NCBI GenBank assembly: GCA_900547255.1
Contig: URGC01000108.1
Coordinates: 1-8,020, forward strand
DNA length: 8,020 bases
Direction: 5' to 3'
Source: an uncultured Eubacterium sp.
GTDB lineage: Bacteria > Bacillota > Clostridia > Lachnospirales > Lachnospiraceae
Below, in pieces: positions 1-4,310 of the stretch. Made by a program: the position numbers and the translations under genes. The notes beneath the pieces were generated by a model, which did no database searches, was not told the DNA's origin, and saw only the letters and a list, made by a program, of their open reading frames with translations. The first letter of the stretch is position 1, and the number at the start of each line of letters is the position of its first letter.

Positions 1-14
1 TTTAACTAATTGGA

Positions 15-43
15 TTGACATAATGTATTATTTGTATTATATA
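15..43 (+). promoter_or_regulatory. Candidate vegetative promoter of the first GntR operon
   Basis: A perfect -35 hexamer TTGACA lies at 15-20. The best-spaced -10 is TATATA at 38-43, exactly 17 bases downstream and matching the consensus at 4 of 6 positions. Transcription would start near position 50, leaving a leader of about 86 bases before the first gene. The region is very A+T-rich, so alternative -10 boxes exist, such as TATTAT at 35-40 or TGTAAT at 45-50, but their spacing is poor. Confidence 0.6.
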
Positions 44-53
44 TTGTAATATA
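33..53. promoter_or_regulatory. Candidate GntR operator overlapping the -10 box
   Basis: The sequence reads TGTATTA (33-39), seven bases, then TAATATA (47-53). It is an imperfect palindrome with one asymmetric position. It covers the proposed -10 box and start site, so a bound repressor would block transcription. It has the same arm spacing and arm consensus (TGTAYTA-N7-TARTAYA) as the perfect palindrome upstream of the second GntR operon. The likely ligand is the GntR protein encoded just downstream, by autoregulation. In A+T-rich DNA a single weak palindrome could be chance; the match to the other operator is what raises confidence. Confidence 0.5.
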
Positions 54-102
54 AGTAAGACAAACATTTATAATTATATTAAAAGACATAACAGTTTCAG
101 AA

Positions 103-119
103 GCCAGCTAACCTCTGGC
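103..119 (+). other. Small leader hairpin before the first GntR gene
   Basis: GCCAG (103-107) pairs with CTGGC (115-119) around a seven-base loop. It lies directly upstream of the ribosome binding site AAGGAG at 123-128. TTTC at 95-98 and GAAA at 121-124 could extend the pairing across an internal loop, reaching the start of the binding site. A similar GCCAG/CTGGC core occurs before the next gene. The stem is short, so a function is only a possibility. Confidence 0.35.
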
Positions 120-135
120 AGAAAGGAGATTTCAC

Positions 136-519
136 ATGCTTATTGAATTAGATATGGACAGCAGCACCCCTATATATGTGCAGCTTAGAAACCAGATAGT
201 TAAAGGAATCGGAAAAGGCGAGCTTGCTGCCGGAGAAAAACTGCCAACAGTAAGACAGTTAGCCGAAGATGCAGGGGTTAACACCATGACAGTCAACAAA
301 ACCTACCAGATTCTTAAAGCGGAAGGCTATATCAAGATTGACCGGCGTCTTGGTGCCTGCGTATCAGAAAATATTGACATGAGCATACAGTTCAGGGAAA
401 AGATGGAATCCGAACTTGAACTTCTGTCAGCAAAAGCATGTATAACTGGTATGAGCAAATCAGAATTCTTACAGATATGTGACAATATGTATTCAAGAAT
501 GAAACCTGTCACACCCTGA
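136..519 (+). CDS. GntR-family transcriptional repressor, YtrA-type
   Basis: Encodes 127 residues. Residues about 11-78 form a GntR winged helix-turn-helix: the helical part LPTVRQLAEDAGVNTMTVNK (36-55) carries the typical family pattern, followed by a wing at about 64-78. The remaining roughly 45 residues form a short helical tail, too short for the ligand-binding domains of FadR, HutC or MocR regulators, which places it in the YtrA subfamily. These proteins usually repress their own operon, which normally encodes membrane or ABC transporter proteins. The ATG at 136 follows AAGGAG (123-128) by seven bases. The gene is first of two on the plus strand; 62 bases separate it from the membrane-protein gene it probably controls. 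A palindrome at 33-53 is the likely operator. The inducing signal is unknown. The wing (DRRLGACV) lacks the usual PGKG-type turn seen in the window's second GntR protein. Confidence 0.9.
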   Translation: MLIELDMDSSTPIYVQLRNQIVKGIGKGELAAGEKLPTVRQLAEDAGVNTMTVNKTYQILKAEGYIKIDRRLGACVSENIDMSIQFREKMESELELLSAKACITGMSKSEFLQICDNMYSRMKPVTP

Positions 520-549
520 AACAAAATCTGCCGCCAATACAGACAAAGA

Positions 550-566
550 TGTGCCAGCCTGGCACA
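550..566 (+). other. Hairpin in the GntR/membrane-protein intergenic gap
   Basis: TGTGCCA (550-556) pairs perfectly with TGGCACA (560-566) around GCC; as DNA this is an 8-bp-arm palindrome with one central base. It ends five bases before the GGAG (572-575) that serves the membrane-protein gene. It contains the same GCCAG/CTGGC core as the leader hairpin at 103-119. It may tune translation or mRNA stability of the second gene. There is no T-run after it, so it is not a terminator. Confidence 0.5.
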
Positions 567-581
567 GGAATGGAGATTAAT

Positions 582-1982
582 ATGGAAATAGCTCTTTTTA
601 TAATGATTTTTGTCACTGATATGTTCCTTTTTGCCATATTCCATTATGTGTACGAGTCCAACTATCAGTACAAAAGCGGAATGTACCTCGGTGTACATAT
701 TCCATCAGAACACAGCAATGACGAAGAAGTTCTGTCTATCGTCTCAACATGCAGACGTACTATGAAGCGTTTCAACCTGATTAATGCGGTACTGTCAATT
801 GCAGTTACCTTATTGATTTTTTATAATCTAATTATATTTACATTTGTATACTGCTTATGGCTTATTATATACTGTGGTGGTTTACAATATCTTTTAATTG
901 CATCACACAGAAAAATGTATGCCCTGAAGATATCAAACAACTGGATTATAGAATCACAGAAGCGCAAATTATACATTGACACCAAAATAAGTGCCGACAC
1001 TGGAAAGACACATGTCACATACTGGTATCACATATTATTTATAATAATCCAGACAGCACTGTTTATTCCATTTATCAGAATGAGAAACAAGGCAGACTAT
1101 GAAATAATATTTATATTCTATATAAGCTCTGTGATAGTCTCTGCTGTCGCATTAGCATTTCACATTGCAATAGGCAGGCTTCAGAAAAATATATACAGCA
1201 CAGACTCAGCACTTAATTATAAAGTTAACACCACACTTAAAAAATACGCAGGAACTGCCCTTATACTGTTAAGTGCCGTCAACACAATTGCATGGTCTTA
1301 CACAGCCATTGCTACATTGATAACTGGCACTTTGATATCATCAACAATATTCGTGTATACATTTATTGAAATATTATCAGCAGGACTTCTCATCATTCCA
1401 TTAATAATGGCAAGACATAAAAAAGATGAACTGTTATCTGCTGATAACAATATTGAATATATTGATGATGATGACTACTGGAAAACAGGATTTTACTATA
1501 ATCCTACTGACAGAAGGACTTTTGTCCCAGACAGGCTGCAAAGTACCAACTATGCCTTAAACTATGCCAAAAAAGGAGCATGGATATTCACAGGTACTAC
1601 AGCTGCAATAATAATTGCATGCTTTATATTTATGGCAGCTGTACTTCTTCCATTCATCAATCTTCACATTGATACAGAAATAACTGACGACACATTCACA
1701 GTATCAGCAGGTGGTTACACATCTAAATTGAATATTTCGGACATAACTGATATACAGTTACTTGATGAACTTCCAAAGGACCATTTTACCAGGGTCAATG
1801 GCGGTTCTACAGATACATACGATGTCGGCATATACAAGGGTGACACATATGGCAGATGCAGATTATATATCATGCACGGTGCATCACCAGTCATGATGAT
1901 AAAGACTGATAACCAGCTCATATTCATGAACTCGCCAGAAGACGGCGTTATCAATAATCTGTACGAACAATTAAGCAGATAA
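582..1982 (+). CDS. Polytopic membrane protein, DUF5808-like, with PH-like C-terminal domain
   Basis: Encodes 466 residues if started at ATG 582, which follows GGAG (572-575) by six bases; an in-frame ATG at 549 lacks a ribosome binding site and falls in a hairpin. About eight hydrophobic segments are visible, near residues 1-23, 67-89, 90-108, 148-166, 173-196, 222-248, 252-278 and 333-359. Between the last two, residues 295-329 carry an acidic DDDDYWKTGFYYNPTDRR block, the pattern I associate with DUF5808. After the final membrane segment, about 100 residues (364-466) look like a beta-rich bacterial PH-type domain, including LPKDHFTRVNGG. An early GVHIPSE motif resembles the N-terminal part of DUF1648/SdpI-like proteins found beside GntR regulators. 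The molecular function is unknown. The pairing with a YtrA-type repressor suggests a role in envelope stress, immunity or signal-dependent membrane change. No ABC ATPase accompanies it. The family assignment is from memory of motif patterns, so moderately sure. Confidence 0.75.
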   Translation: MEIALFIMIFVTDMFLFAIFHYVYESNYQYKSGMYLGVHIPSEHSNDEEVLSIVSTCRRTMKRFNLINAVLSIAVTLLIFYNLIIFTFVYCLWLIIYCGGLQYLLIASHRKMYALKISNNWIIESQKRKLYIDTKISADTGKTHVTYWYHILFIIIQTALFIPFIRMRNKADYEIIFIFYISSVIVSAVALAFHIAIGRLQKNIYSTDSALNYKVNTTLKKYAGTALILLSAVNTIAWSYTAIATLITGTLISSTIFVYTFIEILSAGLLIIPLIMARHKKDELLSADNNIEYIDDDDYWKTGFYYNPTDRRTFVPDRLQSTNYALNYAKKGAWIFTGTTAAIIIACFIFMAAVLLPFINLHIDTEITDDTFTVSAGGYTSKLNISDITDIQLLDELPKDHFTRVNGGSTDTYDVGIYKGDTYGRCRLYIMHGASPVMMIKTDNQLIFMNSPEDGVINNLYEQLSR

Positions 1983-1994
1983 ATTTAATCAGGC

Positions 1995-2050
1995 TTATAG
2001 GACAAAATATGTTGATGGGTTAATCCCATTCAACACGTTCTGTTCTATAA
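1995..2050 (+). other. Long imperfect hairpin downstream of the membrane-protein gene
   Basis: An outer 10-bp stem pairs 1995-2004 (TTATAGGACA) with 2041-2050 (TGTTCTATAA), including one G-T wobble. After a symmetric internal loop, an inner stem pairs GTTGA-TGGG (2011-2019) with CCCA-TTCAAC (2025-2034), with a one-base bulge, around the loop TTAAT. The wobble pairs as G-U only in plus-strand RNA and becomes a C-A mismatch on the other strand, which favours a plus-strand transcript. It begins 12 bases after the stop of the membrane-protein gene. It is not followed by a T-run. It may be a 3'-UTR structure, part of a tandem terminator, or half of a relic insertion sequence end. Confidence 0.55.
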
Positions 2051-2056
2051 CTTTCA

Positions 2057-2100
2057 AACTACCCATGACCTTTAGGTCGTGGGTAGTTGACCTTTCTTTT
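2057..2100 (+). terminator. Strong hairpin terminator, resembling an IS200/IS605-type end
   Basis: A 14-bp stem pairs 2057-2070 with 2075-2088 (AACTACCCATGACC against GGTCGTGGGTAGTT) around a TTTA tetraloop. Its only non-Watson-Crick pair is a T-G that is tolerated only in plus-strand RNA. It is followed by GACCTTTCTTTT, a T-rich tail, so it should end the plus-strand operon before the convergent fic gene. The tail on the minus strand is not T-rich, so termination of fic here is less certain. The stem sequence, with its ACCCA-GACC...GGTC-TGGGT pattern, resembles hairpins at ends of IS200/IS605 elements, but no transposase remains nearby. Confidence 0.75.
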
Positions 2101-2704
2101 ATAAATCCTGCGCCTTATATATAGCATATCCCTCATAATAATAACTATGGTCTATGCCCTTCATATACACCTCTCTGTCTTCTACTTTATCAGTCAGAGC
2201 CTGTTTTAAAATATATTTTATCTCAATATCCTTTATCGGACTTCTCTCTATCGCGAGAAGATAATCTTCTTTGTCAACCTTGCTCCAGTCCACAACCCGG
2301 TTAAGCTCTTTTTTCAGAATCAGGTCAAGCCATATCCTTGTACTTCTGCCGTTGCCCTCCCTGAATGGATGAGCTATATTAATCTCAACATATTTTTCGA
2401 TTATCTCATCAAATGTGGACTGCGGCATCTTCTCAACATTTTCTATAGCTGCCTGCAGATACATAACCGGTGCAAATCTGAAATTGCCCTTCGCCATATT
2501 GACAGTTCTTATTCTGCCTGCAAAATCATATATCTCATCAAACAAATACCTATGAATTGCTGAAAGCATTTTAAATGTTCCCGGTTCATAATTATCCAGA
2601 TATCCATTCTCAAACAGTTCAACAGCCTTTTTCTTACTTATCTTTTCTTCCATTCTGGCTAATTCTGTGGAATCTGTGATGTTAAGTTTATTCTCTAAAG
2701 CCAT
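2099..2704 (-). CDS. fic: Fic-domain protein, class III (AMP-transferase-type)
   Basis: Encodes 201 residues from the ATG whose first base is 2704, preceded by AAGGAAAG (2709-2716); an upstream in-frame ATG at 2740 has no ribosome binding site. The complete Fic catalytic motif HPFREGNGRSTR is at residues 112-123, with the catalytic histidine, the acidic metal-binding residue and the phosphate-binding GNGR. KGNFRFAPV (about 72-80) fits the target-docking flap. Near the C-terminus, SYYYEG (187-192) matches the (S/T)xxxE(G/N) inhibitory motif, whose glutamate blocks productive ATP binding in class III Fic proteins. The enzyme should therefore be self-inhibited and able to transfer AMP from ATP to a target hydroxyl once relieved. 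No separate antitoxin gene is visible, consistent with class III. Known class III members can modify gyrase or themselves; the target here cannot be told. The gene has its own promoter and lies convergent to the plus-strand operon. All key residues are intact. Confidence 0.93.
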   Translation of the reverse strand: MALENKLNITDSTELARMEEKISKKKAVELFENGYLDNYEPGTFKMLSAIHRYLFDEIYDFAGRIRTVNMAKGNFRFAPVMYLQAAIENVEKMPQSTFDEIIEKYVEINIAHPFREGNGRSTRIWLDLILKKELNRVVDWSKVDKEDYLLAIERSPIKDIEIKYILKQALTDKVEDREVYMKGIDHSYYYEGYAIYKAQDL

Positions 2705-2745
2705 AATGCTTTCCTTTCCGGATATCCATTGACATATCATATTTA

Positions 2746-2774
2746 ATTATATCATTCCAGATTCACACTTGCAA
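2746..2774 (-). promoter_or_regulatory. Candidate fic promoter
   Basis: On the minus strand a perfect -10 box TATAAT lies at 2751-2746. TTGCAA (4 of 6 matches to the consensus) lies at 2774-2769, with a spacer of exactly 17 bases. The start point would be near 2739, giving a leader of about 35 bases before the ATG at 2704. This makes fic transcription independent of the spoVAF-like gene upstream. The weak -35 overlaps a repeated motif, which hints at an activator. Confidence 0.6.
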
Positions 2775-2808
2775 AGATAATGTATTCAGCCCTGCAAAGA
2801 TAATATAT
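2770..2808. repeat. Pair of direct repeats at the fic promoter
   Basis: Two copies of a 16-base sequence, TGCAAAGATAATGTAT (2770-2785) and TGCAAAGATAATATAT (2793-2808), differ at one position and are 23 bases apart, about two helical turns. Read toward fic, both give an ATTATCTTTGCA motif. The nearer copy overlaps the -35 box; the farther copy runs into the stop codon of the upstream gene. The layout fits two binding sites of a regulator of fic, but a small local duplication would look the same. Confidence 0.6.
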
Positions 2809-4223
2809 CACTTATTCCCATGCGGAAGTCTCACCCTGAACACTGCCCTCTTTAACTTCTCTCCATCAAATGGAATGAGCGGTGCAAGATAACTCTTACC
2901 CGATATTGTCTTGTTAAATGCAATCGCTGCAAGTCCAATCACACAGCCTGCCACAAATCCCGGCACATTAAATATTGCTGTGAGAATAAGCGTAAGCACT
3001 CTCACAAATTTCATGGCATATCCCATCTCAAAGCTTGCCTGTGAGTACGTTCCAACTGTGACAACTGCCATATAAAGCAGAGACTCTGTGTTAAACCAGC
3101 CTGAACTTACCGCATATTCACCGACAACAATACCTGCAACTATGCTCAGCGGAGTGGACAGAAGCGACGGCGTGTTGACAGCCGCCATTTTAAGTCCATC
3201 AACAGACATTTCCAGTATCAGAAGCTGCCACACAATCGGTACGGTTATGTCATCGCTCACCGTGATGAACGACAGCCACTCCGGAATCCATGACGGATTG
3301 TTGATAAGAAGAAGCCACACCGGCGTAAGAAGCATTGTAACAAATGTAAACACAAATCTCGACAATCTAAGATACGTTCCGATAACCGGCGCAAAATTAT
3401 AATCATCCGCCTCTTCCACAAGGTCGAATATAGATGTCGGAATTATCATCACTGCCGGCGAATTATCCACAAGAACAACTATATTACCATCAAGTATCGC
3501 CGCTGCCGCGGTGTCCGGGCGTTCCGAATATTTAAACTTGGGAAACGGGCTTATCCATCTGTGAGGCAGAAGACATTCCGCAAGACTCTCGACATTCATT
3601 GTCAACGATTCAACCTTCACTTTAGAAATACGTTTTTTAATATTGTCAAGCAGACTCTTGTCAACAAGGTCACTTATATAGCACACCGCAACATCAGACC
3701 TCGAACGCTCTCCAACTGAATATATCTCCATACAGAATTTCTCATCACGTATACGTCTTCTAAGAAGTGCCGCATTATGAACCATCGTCTCAACAAAGCC
3801 ATCTCTCGAACCTCTAAGCACACGGTCCTTCCATGGTTCCGACACATTTCTTGCAGGATACGTCCTGCAATCGATAAGCACCGCACTTTCAAATCCATCT
3901 ATAAGCATGAGTGTGACGCCTGATAAAAATGCAGTCACCGCCTTTTCAACATCATCGCAGCATTCCGCCTCTGTGTATGGCATTCCTTTCACTAAAAATG
4001 TGTCGATATCGGGCAAATCTTCCGGTTTTAATGAGTAAAAAAACTGCATAAGCTTCTCTATCATATCTTCCTGCACAAATCCATCTATAAAGAAAAAACC
4101 GGCTTTTCTGCCGCCGATAACGATATTTCTTGTTAGAATATCGAAATTAGCTGGCACATTAAGCCGGTTATTGATAAGGGTCAGGTTTTCATCAAGTTTA
4201 CTAGAAAATTTATTTTGTGACAT
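2808..4223 (-). CDS. spoVAF: SpoVAF-like GerA-family spore germination protein
   Basis: Encodes 471 residues from ATG 4223, preceded by GGGAG (4231-4235) with seven bases between; a GTG at 4247 in frame has no comparable site. The N-terminal soluble half (about 1-280) is typical of GerA proteins and contains the signature YPARNVSEPWKDRVLRGSRD (122-141) followed by an arginine-rich RRRIRD (155-160). SERPDTAAA (233-241) and VDNSPAVMIIP (252-262) follow. The NSP form, in place of the TP usual in germinant-receptor A subunits, and the following EEADDYNFAPVIGTYLR segment favour SpoVAF over GerAA. The C-terminal half holds about five membrane segments between residues 288 and 438 and ends with SYLAPLIPF, also SpoVAF-like. 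SpoVAF sits in the spore inner membrane and amplifies germination, probably as an ion channel subunit. No spoVAA-AE or gerB/gerC genes are adjacent, so it is an orphan copy. G+C content looks higher than in neighbouring genes. Subfamily assignment is moderately sure; GerA family is certain. Confidence 0.88.
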   Translation of the reverse strand: MSQNKFSSKLDENLTLINNRLNVPANFDILTRNIVIGGRKAGFFFIDGFVQEDMIEKLMQFFYSLKPEDLPDIDTFLVKGMPYTEAECCDDVEKAVTAFLSGVTLMLIDGFESAVLIDCRTYPARNVSEPWKDRVLRGSRDGFVETMVHNAALLRRRIRDEKFCMEIYSVGERSRSDVAVCYISDLVDKSLLDNIKKRISKVKVESLTMNVESLAECLLPHRWISPFPKFKYSERPDTAAAAILDGNIVVLVDNSPAVMIIPTSIFDLVEEADDYNFAPVIGTYLRLSRFVFTFVTMLLTPVWLLLINNPSWIPEWLSFITVSDDITVPIVWQLLILEMSVDGLKMAAVNTPSLLSTPLSIVAGIVVGEYAVSSGWFNTESLLYMAVVTVGTYSQASFEMGYAMKFVRVLTLILTAIFNVPGFVAGCVIGLAAIAFNKTISGKSYLAPLIPFDGEKLKRAVFRVRLPHGNK

Positions 4224-4235
4224 AACAGCTCTCCC

Positions 4236-4270
4236 TTCAAGAAACACTTACTATTAAAGTGTTTCCTGAA
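4236..4270 (-). repeat. Inverted repeat between ABC permease and spoVAF-like gene
   Basis: Arms at 4236-4249 and 4257-4270 pair over 14 positions around a seven-base loop. The core GAAACACTT/AAGTGTTTC is perfect for nine bases. The one mismatch (A4240 with C4266) becomes a G-U pair in minus-strand RNA, so the RNA stem would be continuous for 14 pairs. It lies 40 bases after the permease stop and ends next to the spoVAF-like ribosome binding site. No U-run follows, so it is not an ordinary terminator. It overlaps the proposed -10 box and start site of the spoVAF-like gene. Confidence 0.6.
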
Positions 4271-4285
4271 AAGATACGCTTATTC
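4255..4285 (-). promoter_or_regulatory. Candidate forespore (sigma-F/sigma-G type) promoter
   Basis: On the minus strand GAATA lies at 4285-4281, fitting the sigma-G -35 pattern GHATR. CACTTTA lies at 4261-4255, 19 bases further on, close to the sigma-G -10 CATNHTA with one mismatch. The bases GGAAACACTT (4266-4257) also match the Bacillus sigma-F -10 pattern GGNRANAMTW at every position. Start of transcription would be near 4248, some 25 bases before the ATG at 4223. The match to the expected timing of spoVAF expression supports it. The spacing is about a base off the ideal for either factor, and no vegetative promoter is evident here. Confidence 0.55.
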
Positions 4286-4310
4286 ATGTCAAATCACATG
4301 GTACATTTAA

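Noticed and set aside
549..581. Upstream ATG start (549) for the DUF5808-like membrane protein
   Set aside because: This ATG overlaps a perfect hairpin and has no ribosome binding site. The ATG at 582 has GGAG six bases before it and begins directly with a hydrophobic segment.
2770..2808. Two-copy 16-base repeat as a CRISPR remnant
   Set aside because: The units are too short, only two exist with a seven-base gap, and no cas gene is present; a promoter-associated repeat explains it better.
3088..3402. Plus-strand open frame of 104 codons opposite the spoVAF-like gene
   Set aside because: It is antisense to conserved GerA-family membrane segments and lacks a translation start signal.
4241..4265. 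Perfect GAAACACTT/AAGTGTTTC hairpin as an ordinary terminator of the ABC operon
   Set aside because: No T-run follows on either strand, and the minus-strand continuation is the ribosome binding site of the next gene.
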